IMG/VR virus record: IMGVR_UViG_3300021354_000001
Coordinates: 64,067 to 113,645 of that record
DNA: 49,579 nucleotides
Source: a virus
Reading direction: 5' to 3' (one strand)
Of the stretch, positions 40,913 through 49,579 are shown in pieces. Within the stretch, counting starts at the first letter, position 1; every line of letters begins with the position of its first letter. Position numbers and translations under genes: made by a program. The notes below the pieces were generated by a model. It made no database searches and was not told the origin of the DNA. It saw nothing but the letters and a program-made list of their open reading frames with translations.

Positions 40913-42858
40913 TACTCAATTGAGCATTGCCCACCAGCACATGCTTGTATAGAACCAAAATCTACATAATCATCTACTTCAGAAACTTTAGTTAAGTCAA
41001 TTGAAGTTAATGAATTGATTCTTCTTTCGTATTCTTCTTTAGTGATATCAAAGAAAGGTGGTTGTACGTAAGAACCTCCATCATAGTTCAAAACTGACAA
41101 ACCGTTGTACACATTTCTATTCTCCCACATCCATTCTCCTACAACTTCCCATTCATCTAAAGAGTCCTCTAAAAATTCCTCTATTATAGGATTTGAATGG
41201 TTATCTATAATAACATCAGTCTTAAATACAGAAGGATAAGTTCTATTCTTATCAATAGAAATTGTAGCACTTACATTATGTGTATTAGCACCATCAGTGT
41301 GTCCTGGAATGATCCATTCTTTAGAGAACTTCTTAACACGCTCAAGTGTATCAATTGCTGATTCAGTTCTGAATATACTTCCTTCTGGAGCTTTAACAGG
41401 AATACGTACACATAATGTATCTTTTGGACGTAGAATATCATCTTCACATAGTTCAGGATGATTTATCTCTAGATACATAGCTATGTCTTCATTCTTATTA
41501 AAACGCATAGTTCTTAAATAATAAGGAGCATGCCACGCATGAATACCACTTGCTGTTCCTAACACCAATGATGTTGTACCAGAAGGTTTAATACATGTAA
41601 GTCTAGCAGCTTCATTAGTTCCTATTATAGCAGATATATCACTATTAACTGTTTTAGCTGTATGTGCCACTAGTTCTAGGTTGTATTTAAGAATTTCTCC
41701 ACTTCCTATACCAGTCATACCAATTCCCAATAAAGCGTCTTTAGCAGTGGTCTTAGACCATATAGGACGTAAGTAGTGGAAATCATAGAAACCTGCCTGT
41801 AATGTACCAAAGAATGATGCTACAGCCACTCTATCGTTAAGATCTGACTGATCTACCAAATCTGACACATTTAGCTCGCACAGATTACAGAATTGAAAAG
41901 GTCTTAAGCCTATTTCACAACAAGGATTAGTTCCCCAATCTTTATCATTTGTCCAATAGATTCCTGGTTCTCCAGATCCACTAGCCTCAATTCTTTTCCA
42001 TAGAGCTTTAAACTCTTCTTCTCCTACAGAACCTCTTTCTAAAACAGCACTATTATTACTTCTACCTCTTTGTTCATTTAGTTCCCACCATGCTCCATAT
42101 TTGCATGTAATCATTTCCTCATCATCATGACTGAACAAACTAATCATTGCACTTCTTCTAATACCACCTGCAAGAACAGAATTAGCTATATGACACATAA
42201 TATCATGAGCTTCTAAAGAAGATAGTTTACTACCATCTTCTTTTCTTTCCATAATAGCATCAATATGACTTAACGCAATCTTTAATGGTTCTGGTCCAGG
42301 TGCTTTACCACCAGCTGTTACTAATCTAGCTCCTTTATGACGAATAGATCTAAAATCAAACTTAGGCTTAAATCCTCCTTCAAAATAAAACTTCATTAAC
42401 ATCTTAACTGAATCAGCCCATCCCATGATAGAATCCTCAATTAAATAATTACGCTGTTTATATGTTTGTTGTTTCTTAATAGCTGGTAATTGCTCTACAT
42501 GATGCTTTTGTACAGAAAATCCTACACCAGATCCACCTAATAATAAAAACATAGTCTCACTGAAACTATACAAGCTATCAACAGGTAGGTAAGCACAGTT
42601 ATAACCTCTTGCATTATTCACTTCCATAGCTGGTCCTGCAAACTGTAGAGCTCTCATAGATGGTAACACCTTCTTATCTCTGATAAACTTAGCACTTTCT
42701 ATTATTGCTTCTTCTAATTTAGGATATTTCTTGATCATCATTGCTTGATACCTGTCAACTATCTCATCCCAAGTTTCTCTTCGTTTAAGCTTTGGGTTGT
42801 ATTTAGCGTATTTGCTAAACACTGTAATTTTACTTAATGCTTCTAATCCTAAATCCAT
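40912..42858 (-). CDS. nrdJ: Class II (adenosylcobalamin-dependent) ribonucleotide reductase
   Basis: 648 residues from the ATG giving MDLGLEALSKI. An in-frame ATG 66 nt farther up lies upstream of the promoter's -7 box and cannot be the main start. Motifs: GYNCAYLPVDS, LLLGGSGVGFSVQ, NPCCEIGLRPFQFCN (active-site Asn-Cys-Glu), CIKPSGTTSLVLGTASGIHAWHAPY, and a C-terminal redox pair CAGGQC four residues from the end or so. These fit monomeric class II reductases like the Lactobacillus triphosphate reductase. It makes deoxynucleotides for phage DNA synthesis using a cobalamin radical and works with or without oxygen. No separate small subunit is needed or present. B12 must come from the host or medium. 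Confidence 0.93.
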   Translation of the reverse strand: MDLGLEALSKITVFSKYAKYNPKLKRRETWDEIVDRYQAMMIKKYPKLEEAIIESAKFIRDKKVLPSMRALQFAGPAMEVNNARGYNCAYLPVDSLYSFSETMFLLLGGSGVGFSVQKHHVEQLPAIKKQQTYKQRNYLIEDSIMGWADSVKMLMKFYFEGGFKPKFDFRSIRHKGARLVTAGGKAPGPEPLKIALSHIDAIMERKEDGSKLSSLEAHDIMCHIANSVLAGGIRRSAMISLFSHDDEEMITCKYGAWWELNEQRGRSNNSAVLERGSVGEEEFKALWKRIEASGSGEPGIYWTNDKDWGTNPCCEIGLRPFQFCNLCELNVSDLVDQSDLNDRVAVASFFGTLQAGFYDFHYLRPIWSKTTAKDALLGIGMTGIGSGEILKYNLELVAHTAKTVNSDISAIIGTNEAARLTCIKPSGTTSLVLGTASGIHAWHAPYYLRTMRFNKNEDIAMYLEINHPELCEDDILRPKDTLCVRIPVKAPEGSIFRTESAIDTLERVKKFSKEWIIPGHTDGANTHNVSATISIDKNRTYPSVFKTDVIIDNHSNPIIEEFLEDSLDEWEVVGEWMWENRNVYNGLSVLNYDGGSYVQPPFFDITKEEYERRINSLTSIDLTKVSEVDDYVDFGSIQACAGGQCSIE

Positions 42859-42882
42859 GTGTTTTTGTTTAATTGTTATAAA

Positions 42883-42916
42883 TAAGGGGGCTGCAAAAGT
42901 AATGCATACCCCCTTA
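42883..42916. promoter_or_regulatory. Inverted repeat around the reductase -7 box
   Basis: TAAGGGGG (42883-42890) and CCCCCTTA (42909-42916) flank 18 nt that contain the -7 element TACTTTTG. The arms lie at the predicted start site and between the -33 and -7 boxes, positions suited to a repressor. It could also be a terminator stem for the upstream operon. Confidence 0.6.
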
Positions 42917-42924
42917 CCATCCAA
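42894..42924 (-). promoter_or_regulatory. Promoter of the ribonucleotide reductase gene
   Basis: - strand TTG (42924-42922), 20-nt spacer, TACTTTTG (42901-42894). The leader to the ATG at 42858 is about 30 nt. Confidence 0.75.
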
Positions 42925-42939
42925 GAGAATTGAAAAATT

Positions 42940-43242
42940 CTAACTAACTAAATTTCTTATTTTTTCTCCTAGTTCTGCATTATTAGAATGCTGTTTAACC
43001 AAGTTGGTTATTTCTTTATTTAAGCTCATTAGCTTTTGTAAATAAAGAGTGGCATCCATTAATTCTTCCTGGAGATGTTTAAGATAGTTGTCATGATTAT
43101 TCTGTTCTAGTGTGGTACCATATTTAAGAATACCAACACCACTTCTCTGAGAATATTTTTCAATCACTTCTAACACTATTTGATCACTGTCTTGATTTTC
43201 CCACATTTTTACATTTGGATCTATATCATTATTGTATATCAT
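42940..43242 (-). CDS. MazG-like NTP pyrophosphohydrolase-type protein
   Basis: 100 residues, all helical. GILKYGTTLEQNNHDNYLKH followed by LQEELMDATLYLQKL fits the ExxE..D metal-binding helices of the all-alpha NTP pyrophosphohydrolase superfamily (MazG, dUTPase-like phage proteins). The role would be clearing or balancing nucleotides, fitting the adjacent reductase and the nearby dUTPase. The protein is short and contains only part of the usual fold, so the assignment is moderate. Overlaps the upstream gene by ATGA. Confidence 0.62.
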   Translation of the reverse strand: MIYNNDIDPNVKMWENQDSDQIVLEVIEKYSQRSGVGILKYGTTLEQNNHDNYLKHLQEELMDATLYLQKLMSLNKEITNLVKQHSNNAELGEKIRNLVS

Positions 43243-43616
43243 AACTTATCATTTAAAATTTTAAATGCTTCTGTTACAGCTGCTAATTCAGCTTCTTTTC
43301 TTGTATTGTATTTAATATATTCTGTATGCATCACATCTAGATTTCTAACAGTGTATGTAAATGTTACACTCTCTTCATGATCTAAAAGTATTTCTATATA
43401 CACTTCATGATTATCAAACACATCAAACAATCCCCTAGGAGCTGAATCTATAATAGCTCCTATTTTATCATTATCAATTCCTTGCTCTCTAACAAAATCT
43501 TTAAAATTATCTGGTAGATTATCATCATTTAATGATTCTAACATAAATTCTAAATAATAACGCTTGATAATAGCAGCTGATTTGTCATAAGTTTCTAATA
43601 ATTCTAAACTATTCAT
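43239..43616 (-). CDS. Hypothetical protein, 125 aa
   Basis: Unrecognised. The first half is helical (SAAIIKRYYLEFMLESL); the second has strands (VYIEILLDHEESVTFTYTV) and a closing helix (KEAELAAVTEAFKIL). No signal peptide. Coupled by 4-nt overlaps to both neighbours. Confidence 0.65.
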   Translation of the reverse strand: MNSLELLETYDKSAAIIKRYYLEFMLESLNDDNLPDNFKDFVREQGIDNDKIGAIIDSAPRGLFDVFDNHEVYIEILLDHEESVTFTYTVRNLDVMHTEYIKYNTRKEAELAAVTEAFKILNDKL

Positions 43617-43822
43617 ACTTTTTCTTTTTTAAGGTTGATTACTCTTGTACCTTCTAATTTTTTACCATTTTCTTTCCACCAATCTCTCTCAAAATCAAAT
43701 TCATTCTCATTGTTGCTATCCATTAACAATGAATTCTTTACACTTTCCATTTGACAGAATATGATGGTGTTTTCTTCACCAAATTGTCTTATTAGCTCTG
43801 CTAATATTTCTTTGTTATACAT
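43613..43822 (-). CDS. Hypothetical protein, 69 aa
   Basis: Start chosen at the ATG giving MYNKEILAELIRQFGEEN. An upstream start in this frame would lie deep inside the preceding gene and add an unlikely leader. Contains CQMESVKNSLL and an acidic/aromatic stretch (FDFERDWWKENGK). Unrecognised. Confidence 0.6.
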   Translation of the reverse strand: MYNKEILAELIRQFGEENTIIFCQMESVKNSLLMDSNNENEFDFERDWWKENGKKLEGTRVINLKKEKV

Positions 43823-44366
43823 GTTGTTTAATTTTATCAAGGTTAAGAATCTCATCTTCTTCAATAAAACCACCCCAGACTTCCATTTCATCATCAAAAT
43901 CCACACCAAGTCTTTCTTGCCAATATTCTTTCATATCAGCAGTTTTATTGAAAACTCTCCATTGTAAACTGATTTCATCTTTATGTAAACCATTTAATTT
44001 TAATTTAACAATCTTTGGAAATATTTCTTGAAACTTCTTAGAGGTTTTAGAATATTTACCTTGTTTTATTAACTCAATATCTGCTTTAAGTTTTTCATGA
44101 AGCTTGTATACAATTACAACAAAACCATCTTCATAATCATAATCATCCACTATAGACTTAGTTCTTTCATATTCTTCATCCAAAAAGTCTCTAAATTTAT
44201 CCAGATCTTTTGGTTTGAATAATAAATAAACACAACTGTCATATTGGACATCTTTTCTTTCATCTTTTACATATCCATTAATATATCCATTGTCCAACAA
44301 CTTTTCTCTTCCGATACTCAGTGTTGGTACAATAAATATACTAGTGATGGTCTTTTTTATATCCAT
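43815..44366 (-). CDS. Hypothetical protein, 183 aa
   Basis: Unrecognised. Begins MDIKKTITSIFIVPTLSIG. Alternating strands and helices (SCVYLLFKPKDLDKF, GFVVIVYKLHEKLKADIEL), a central basic segment, and an acidic tail (EVWGGFIEEDEIL). No motif of a known enzyme. Part of the - strand operon between the exonuclease and the MazG-like gene. Confidence 0.65.
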   Translation of the reverse strand: MDIKKTITSIFIVPTLSIGREKLLDNGYINGYVKDERKDVQYDSCVYLLFKPKDLDKFRDFLDEEYERTKSIVDDYDYEDGFVVIVYKLHEKLKADIELIKQGKYSKTSKKFQEIFPKIVKLKLNGLHKDEISLQWRVFNKTADMKEYWQERLGVDFDDEMEVWGGFIEEDEILNLDKIKQHV

Positions 44367-44371
44367 TACAC

Positions 44372-45412
44372 TTATAAGTTTACAACTCCATTATTAATAT
44401 AATTATCTCTAGAAATATTCCATACATCATTTTCAACAGCCCAATCAAGACTATCAATGATAGAATAAACTCCTGGATAATCTTTCCCTTTGTGTGAAAA
44501 GCCTTCTTCTGCAAGCTTCATAGAATCAGCACTCATTGTATAAATCAATGGACTCATATAATTTGTGCTATCACAAACTATGAATTGTGGAAAGAGAATA
44601 GTATAATCACCATAACCCATTTCACTAGCCCAAGATGCTGCAGCATGAAAATATAGATAGCCTTGGATGTATGCTCTACGATAGAGATAGTATTCTTCAT
44701 AGAATCCTTCTACAGACCATGTACATTTCAAATCATACACTTGAACTGTTTTCTTCTGATGATCAACTACTAATTTATCCATCATACTTTTGAACAAATG
44801 TCCATTGACACTATATCCTTCAACCTGTAATTGATTATACACTGAATATCGTGAACTATTAACTAAGTTTACAATTTCTGCAGTGATAGGATTAGTCTTT
44901 AGTTCTTCTACAATCTTTGTAGCATTATCAATCTCTTGTGTTGTTACCACTGTAAGACCTTTAGCCCTAACTTCTCTTATCTCTTTATAATACACTTCTG
45001 CATCACTTCCTATGAATTTAGCAAGAACAGCATCTAATTTGATTTTAAATCCACTATCAATATGTGCATCTCTAGCTATTTCTTCAAAGTTTCTGGTAAC
45101 ATTACCATCATCATCTGTAGCTTCTGCTGTGTGTTTATACAATGCTTCTACAAAAGCTAACATTAAACTTGTAGGAGCTGTTAAACATACAGATAGATGG
45201 AACTTATCATCAAATAACTCAGGTTCTAAAAGTAGTGTTTCTACTACCCTTCCTGTTGTAGCAGCTTTATTATCTTCTTCTTCCACTCTTTCATTAAGAA
45301 TATACTTCTTATAGTATTTCTTTCTATTCATTGAAAACTCTTTCAAACTTGAAGAGCTATCCATTATTACAGCTCTATATTGAGCTTCTGTCTTAACTTG
45401 TCCTTGTATCAT
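44372..45412 (-). CDS. PD-(D/E)XK exonuclease (phage recombination type)
   Basis: 346 residues from the ATG giving MIQGQVKTEAQYRAV; a TTG 24 nt upstream is less likely. Nuclease features: SSLKEFSMNRKKYYKKYIL (N-terminal helix), an Asp in SMMDKLVVD, VQVYDLKCTW (the E/D-x-K motif) and RRAYIQGYLYFHA (Q-xxx-Y helix). This resembles the C-terminal nuclease of RecE/DUF3799 or lambda-exonuclease-like proteins. It would resect DNA ends for the RecA-like recombinase encoded nearby. A -7 box (TAAATTTG, 45451-45444) precedes it. Confidence 0.75.
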   Translation of the reverse strand: MIQGQVKTEAQYRAVIMDSSSSLKEFSMNRKKYYKKYILNERVEEEDNKAATTGRVVETLLLEPELFDDKFHLSVCLTAPTSLMLAFVEALYKHTAEATDDDGNVTRNFEEIARDAHIDSGFKIKLDAVLAKFIGSDAEVYYKEIREVRAKGLTVVTTQEIDNATKIVEELKTNPITAEIVNLVNSSRYSVYNQLQVEGYSVNGHLFKSMMDKLVVDHQKKTVQVYDLKCTWSVEGFYEEYYLYRRAYIQGYLYFHAAASWASEMGYGDYTILFPQFIVCDSTNYMSPLIYTMSADSMKLAEEGFSHKGKDYPGVYSIIDSLDWAVENDVWNISRDNYINNGVVNL

Positions 45413-45443
45413 TCTGTTTCTGTTTAAATGCGTCAATAATTAC

Positions 45444-45451
45444 CAAATTTA
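45444..45451 (-). promoter_or_regulatory. Possible -7 element before the exonuclease gene
   Basis: TAAATTTG on the - strand, about 30 nt upstream of the exonuclease ATG. No TTG at proper spacing, and it overlaps the stop of the upstream gene, so it is a weak candidate. Confidence 0.35.
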
Positions 45452-45691
45452 TTTTTCAAAAGTTTGAAGAAAAGCATCAATTACATAAGGATACATTGCT
45501 CTTATTTCTCTTGGTACATGTTGAAAAAACCATTTCACTTCTATGCCATATTCATTTCCATGAGGATCAACTCCTTGTGGATGTATTAACCAGAATTGAT
45601 GTGTTTCTTCACCCAGTGTAACAGATCCTTCATACCAAACTTCTGTAAATGAAGGTGTTTTGTTGATTTCAATCTTTACTTGATCACTCAT
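45449..45691 (-). CDS. Hypothetical protein, 80 aa
   Basis: Unrecognised. Strand-rich (FTEVWYEGSVTLGEETHQFWLI) with HPQGVDPHGNEYGIEVKWFF and a closing helix. Overlaps the HNH gene by ATGA. Confidence 0.62.
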   Translation of the reverse strand: MSDQVKIEINKTPSFTEVWYEGSVTLGEETHQFWLIHPQGVDPHGNEYGIEVKWFFQHVPREIRAMYPYVIDAFLQTFEK

Positions 45692-46083
45692 TTTTTATCT
45701 AATTTTGTTTTTACATCATGACATGCTGTACAAAGCACTTGTAAGTTATCCTGCTCACAAAATAATCTATTAACAAATCCTGGTAGGTCATTAGCACAAT
45801 TCAATGAACCAGCTCCTACAATATGATCAACGTTAATATTCTTCTCTGCAAACCATTCCTTACATTGATTACACTTGTATTCAAACTTTTGTCGTTTATT
45901 AGGACCTTTATATGCTCTACGAGCTTTCATTTTACATTCTGTAATAGGTTTCCACCATCTGCTCTTCTGCCTAAGACCACTTCTAATAAAACTCCAAAAA
46001 GCTGATTCAGTCATTGTACCAGCATTTCTAACCTTAGCAGTTTTAACTCTAGGTGTTCTCTTTGTAACTTTCTTCTTTATCAT
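45688..46083 (-). CDS. HNH endonuclease with zinc ribbon
   Basis: 131 residues. A strongly basic N terminus is followed by YKCNQCKEWF, NVDHIVGAG (HNH His), CEQDNLQVLCTACHDVKT (second CxxC and the final His). This is the classical zinc-stabilised HNH fold of small phage endonucleases, some of which act in packaging. Its position next to rIIB makes a homing or recombination role equally possible. Confidence 0.88.
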   Translation of the reverse strand: MIKKKVTKRTPRVKTAKVRNAGTMTESAFWSFIRSGLRQKSRWWKPITECKMKARRAYKGPNKRQKFEYKCNQCKEWFAEKNINVDHIVGAGSLNCANDLPGFVNRLFCEQDNLQVLCTACHDVKTKLDKK

Positions 46084-46093
46084 AGTTAATAAT

Positions 46094-46128
46094 TAAAATA
46101 GCCCTAGAGAAATTAATCCCTAGGGCTA
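46094..46128 (-). terminator. Hairpin between rIIB and the HNH gene
   Basis: TAGCCCTAG (46099-46107) pairs with CTAGGGCTA (46120-46128), 12-nt loop. On the - strand it is followed by TTTTAATT. Ends or attenuates the rIIA-rIIB transcript. Confidence 0.75.
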
Positions 46129-46133
46129 CAAAT

Positions 46134-47636
46134 TTAATCTATTTCTACGATTCTTTTAGAAATTTCATGCTTAATTTCATCAAGACTCTTTACAATAGTG
46201 TACATCTCTACAGCAGATAAAGCTGGTAGATTGAAATCATGCTTCTTAGCTTCAGCAGTGAAACCTTCTTTAGCTTTCTCAGCTAAATTATCTAATTCAC
46301 GCACAGCATAAGCTTCATCAAGTTCTAATGTATCAAATTCAAGGTCATGTAAAATCTCTGTTGCTTCATCACGAGGAACAGTCATGATTGGTAAATATTC
46401 ATAACATCTACCTTTAGCAGTACCAATACCTACCACCTTCATAGGATTGATGAGAACAAGCACGCTTGTATCACCACATCCTACATAATGAATTTGGTCA
46501 CTAGTAAAATGTAATCCTGCAGCAGCACAATCTTGTGTACTCCAGTTACAATCACTCATTGGCATACTTACAGGTCTACCAATACGAATATCAAATGTTT
46601 TGGTCCAATCATCTGTAAATCTATTCTCTGCTCTATTAGGCAAATCTAGATATAGTTCTGTTAGGTTACCAATCTTCTCACCATGATCAACAGTGACAAT
46701 ATCCTCATATCTACCTTCACCATCACATTCTGGACAATTAGTATCTTCATCATATTCTGGATCTATTCCTCTTCCATCACAATATTCACAAACCATCATT
46801 CCACCTTCATACATAGCTTCTGTATGAACTAGTTTATATTCACCATTCTGTAAGAAGACAAAATACTCATTAGGCTTCTTCTTCCATACAGCTTTCACTT
46901 TATTATAAGCATTGCTTATGAAATGTACAAGCTCAGGAGATCCATGTAATGTAACAACATTACGAAGAGCTACAAAGAAACCTTGTTTAGTGATTCTGAA
47001 GCTGTTGTCTTTTAAGAATCTATACAACTCATTAGCAACCTCAGCTCTTGGATTCAAGCAACACCACATGAAGAAGCGTTTTAAAGCTACATACTCTTCA
47101 TCTTGTTTGATTAAATCATTTAACTCACGTTCATCTAATGTACTGCTAAATGGATAACTACCGATGATTGATAAGAACTCTTCTACCATAATTGTAGGAA
47201 GACTTCTGTTGATTCCTTTTATATACAAAGAACCACCAATCATTTCAAAATCATCAAACTTAGCTAGATATTCAGCACCTTGTTGAACAGCTTTAGCTTT
47301 CTTATATTCAGCCTCTGCTTTCACTCTTTCTTCTACCACTTCTGCTGCACCTACAATATTCAATAAGCAAAGTTCTGTTTTACACTCCCTAGCTTTATGA
47401 AAATCTGCTGATGTTGCACTAGACTTGGTAAGAATACTACCATCATTTAACACAATAGTTAAATTGTCATTTACCATTTTGATGTTAGCATAAGGCTTAC
47501 CACCTGCAGAGATGGAAGAAGGAGCTTCTGCTCCCTCTTCTTTACCTAATTCATCGAACGCTTGTTCAATTTTGTTCTCTACTACTTTTTCGATTGTGCG
47601 TTCAATAGCACTTTTAAACCACTTTAAACTTAGCAT
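46134..47636 (-). CDS. rIIB: rIIB-like protein
   Basis: 500 residues. The N terminus is helical (IEKVVENKIEQAF), followed by NLTIVLNDGSILTK, KRFFMWCCLNP, KNSF-like RITKQGFFVALRNV, a DnaJ-type zinc motif CEYCDGRGI...CPECDGEG, and the rIIB signature GLHFTSDQIHYVG, VLVLINPMKVVGIG. T4 rIIA and rIIB act together at the membrane and are tied to lysis timing and protection from prophage exclusion. It follows rIIA by 12 nt as in T4. The zinc motif insert is an addition relative to T4. Confidence 0.82.
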   Translation of the reverse strand: MLSLKWFKSAIERTIEKVVENKIEQAFDELGKEEGAEAPSSISAGGKPYANIKMVNDNLTIVLNDGSILTKSSATSADFHKARECKTELCLLNIVGAAEVVEERVKAEAEYKKAKAVQQGAEYLAKFDDFEMIGGSLYIKGINRSLPTIMVEEFLSIIGSYPFSSTLDERELNDLIKQDEEYVALKRFFMWCCLNPRAEVANELYRFLKDNSFRITKQGFFVALRNVVTLHGSPELVHFISNAYNKVKAVWKKKPNEYFVFLQNGEYKLVHTEAMYEGGMMVCEYCDGRGIDPEYDEDTNCPECDGEGRYEDIVTVDHGEKIGNLTELYLDLPNRAENRFTDDWTKTFDIRIGRPVSMPMSDCNWSTQDCAAAGLHFTSDQIHYVGCGDTSVLVLINPMKVVGIGTAKGRCYEYLPIMTVPRDEATEILHDLEFDTLELDEAYAVRELDNLAEKAKEGFTAEAKKHDFNLPALSAVEMYTIVKSLDEIKHEISKRIVEID

Positions 47637-47648
47637 GTTTTTGTTTTT

Positions 47649-49579
47649 TTAAATTGTTTGTAATTGTTCAATAGATTCATCTGTCAGAGTTTCTTCCAAG
47701 GAAGCATCTTCATTAAGCTTAATTGTGTAATGTTCAAGATTCACTCTATGTTTGTGATACTTAAACAAATCAGCAATAGCAACATTTAATACATCTGTAT
47801 AATCAACCACATCACTAGTAGGATATGGTAGTTGATACATTATTGCATTCAAGAAAGGAAGCTTTGTAAACACTTCTTTCACACCCTTATATATGGTGTA
47901 TATTTCTTGATCGAATAGGTTGTGCTCTGTAGCTAAATCTATGATTTCTTTCTTTGTACTATCATCTGCATATCTTTGTTGATATTTACTATGATAGTTT
48001 TGTAAAAGAGTTAATTTATCACTTAAGTCTTTAGATATAGAAGAAATTCTTATTCTTCTGTCAAATGTGGCTTTATGTTGTCTTATAAATTCCTCAATAA
48101 GAAACTCTGTAGCCATTGTTCTAAATGGTCTGTTCTTACCTTCCATAAATTTTTCCATAGTTATCCAGTTATGTAAATCTGCCTCTTTTAAAGTTTTAAA
48201 TGTACTATCTGCAACAAGAACTAAATTAATTTGCTGATTAAAAGCAGACCAAAGACAATCCATCTTCTTTCTGTCTTCTTCTTTAGCATATACATACAAC
48301 TTCTTTAGTTTATGAGCTTCTTCTAATTTAAATGTTGTAGGAACAAACTTACAATACTGATCACTTACAGACTTTTCTAAACGTGAACCCACCTTACCAG
48401 AGAACTCACCTTTAAGTCTCACCTTCCTTTGACCACTAGCAGTGGTAGTAGAAGATAACACTTTCATTCTTTTAGCCTTTTGTTGATCTATCCATGTTTG
48501 TGGAATATCAATAGCATCTAAATCAATGAAATCTTTAGCAATCATGCTTACAATAAGCTGAAACTCCTTAATCACTTGTCTCCATTGAGCTTTTGGATAA
48601 AGACCAAGATCTAAAACAGAATAGTAAGTTTTGTAATCAGTCTTACTAGCTTTACCTAATTTGAAAGTTTCTTTCTTACAAAACCAGTGATTTTTATTAT
48701 CACTTGCTATTTGAGTTCTTAGATAGTCTTGTTTACCTTTAGTAAGCTTATCAGAAAACAAATAAACATTTCCTGCATTATAGCTTGTAAGATCTTCTGT
48801 TCTAATACAGTCATAATAGTAGTTCTTAACAGCATTAAATCTTCCGCCATTAAACTTAAACTTAAGTTTATATTCACCTAATGTATAATCTTTAGTGGTG
48901 GTAGCAAGTCTTTCTAGGTTTAATAACTCAATTCCTTCTAGTTTAGGTTGTATCATAGGAATAGTTGCATATTTCATAAGCTCCTTGATATCCACTCTAT
49001 CTTTACCACTATTAAAGAAACTATCAACACTTCTTTTTCTACTACCATAGAATTCTAAAACAGATTTTGCATCAGCTTTTACAGAAATAGATTCATTAAA
49101 TTTCTCCATGAATACATCTGCCACCTTAGCTATTTTAGCTAATATTGTCTTTTTAGCCTCTTGTGTATATCTGATAGCCTCTCTATTAGGAGTTGGGAAT
49201 AAACCATCACTCAATGTAAATCTCAATGCTACAGGAATATCTATTCTATCAATACCAAGCTTTTCCCAATCAATAGGATAGCTAACATTGTCCAAGCATA
49301 AATGCATATAATCATTCTGTGCTAATCCAGAGAATTGAAAATGTTCAGCTCTATGGATAACAAAATCATTAGGAACAGCATAACCAATAGATTGGTCTAC
49401 ATCAAAATATACACTCTCAAAATAAGCTAATTGCTCTTTGATCTTTTTAGTAAATGAATGTCTGTCATAATATGCTACAGGAACAATCACCTTTACACCA
49501 TTGCACTCATGTGTTTTTGTTTCATACAAAAGGTCAATACTGTTTGTATCTTCTCCTTCGTACATCATATACTTACGTT
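47649..49579 (-). CDS. rIIA: rIIA-like protein (N terminus outside the window)
   Basis: At least 643 residues. The frame continues past two adjacent Met codons (KYMMYEGEDTNSIDLL) to the window edge, so the N-terminal GHKL ATPase part is probably cut off. Visible features are PVAYYDRHSFTKKIKEQL, DIPVALRFTLSDGLFPTPNREAIRYT (typical of rIIA and other GHKL proteins after the ATPase domain) and a long helical C terminus with an acidic end. Next to rIIB, which supports the assignment. Confidence 0.75.
   Translation of the reverse strand, partial: RKYMMYEGEDTNSIDLLYETKTHECNGVKVIVPVAYYDRHSFTKKIKEQLAYFESVYFDVDQSIGYAVPNDFVIHRAEHFQFSGLAQNDYMHLCLDNVSYPIDWEKLGIDRIDIPVALRFTLSDGLFPTPNREAIRYTQEAKKTILAKIAKVADVFMEKFNESISVKADAKSVLEFYGSRKRSVDSFFNSGKDRVDIKELMKYATIPMIQPKLEGIELLNLERLATTTKDYTLGEYKLKFKFNGGRFNAVKNYYYDCIRTEDLTSYNAGNVYLFSDKLTKGKQDYLRTQIASDNKNHWFCKKETFKLGKASKTDYKTYYSVLDLGLYPKAQWRQVIKEFQLIVSMIAKDFIDLDAIDIPQTWIDQQKAKRMKVLSSTTTASGQRKVRLKGEFSGKVGSRLEKSVSDQYCKFVPTTFKLEEAHKLKKLYVYAKEEDRKKMDCLWSAFNQQINLVLVADSTFKTLKEADLHNWITMEKFMEGKNRPFRTMATEFLIEEFIRQHKATFDRRIRISSISKDLSDKLTLLQNYHSKYQQRYADDSTKKEIIDLATEHNLFDQEIYTIYKGVKEVFTKLPFLNAIMYQLPYPTSDVVDYTDVLNVAIADLFKYHKHRVNLEHYTIKLNEDASLEETLTDESIEQLQTI

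Noticed and set aside
40542-40952. + strand 136-aa frame opposite the HNH gene
   Set aside because: Hydrophobic antisense reading of a clear HNH endonuclease with its own promoter on the other strand.
42840-42940. Cobalamin riboswitch in front of the B12-dependent reductase
   Set aside because: The leader is only about 30 nt, too short for a cobalamin aptamer, and no B12-box was seen.

Overview
The window is one continuous piece of a tailed double-stranded DNA phage that infects a member of the Bacteroidota, probably an aquatic Flavobacteriia-like host. The reasons are tightly packed and often overlapping genes, lysis, tail-fibre, rIIA/rIIB and nucleotide-metabolism genes, strong A+T bias with very little CpG, absence of obvious Shine-Dalgarno leaders, and several copies of the Bacteroidota promoter TTG-N18..22-TAnnTTTG. 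TAA, TGA and TAG are all used as stops, so there is no sign of stop-codon recoding. No terminase, portal, capsid or DNA polymerase gene lies in the window, so the exact lineage is open. The giant RNA-polymerase-like protein with a DFDxD motif recalls crAss-like phages.

Layout. (1) 1-12903, + strand: two giant proteins. The first joins a two-barrel RNA-polymerase-like core (DFDVD) to a C-terminal SF1B helicase. The second carries a RecB-like PD-(D/E)XK nuclease. (2) 13075-19215, +: a 1914-residue fibre with two proline-free collagen-like blocks and a Thr-tailed companion. (3) 19586-22942, -: a four-domain methyltransferase/glycosyltransferase ending in an Aah/TibC-type heptosyltransferase domain, divergent from a DUF6165-like gene. 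(4) 23499-25188, +: lysis cassette (holin-like and spanin-like proteins, GH24 endolysin). (5) 25194-35086, +: a long run of small late genes, including paralogous N-terminal 'docking' modules joined to different C-terminal payloads (Thr tails, unknown domains, an LCIB-like carbonic-anhydrase domain), a Dps-like ferritin, a repeat protein of LRR type, another glycosyltransferase, a GIY-YIG endonuclease and a family of Lys-rich basic peptides. (6) A bidirectional terminator near 35080 separates these from the - strand genes at 35096-49579: methyltransferase, GT2, a lipoprotein with HELLH, PhoH, HNH proteins, dUTPase, RecA, a class II ribonucleotide reductase, a MazG-like protein, a PD-(D/E)XK exonuclease, rIIB and rIIA.

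How they may work together. The - strand block supplies nucleotide metabolism and recombination functions. The + strand block makes the virion, fibres and lysis proteins. The giant RNAP/helicase and nuclease proteins are good candidates for proteins packaged and injected with the genome (inference from crAss-like phages). The most unusual part is 25-35 kb. There the phage seems to reuse short N-terminal modules to attach varied payloads, including what looks like a complete LCIB-type zinc enzyme site, beside glycosyltransferases that could decorate the Ser/Thr-rich fibres and tails.
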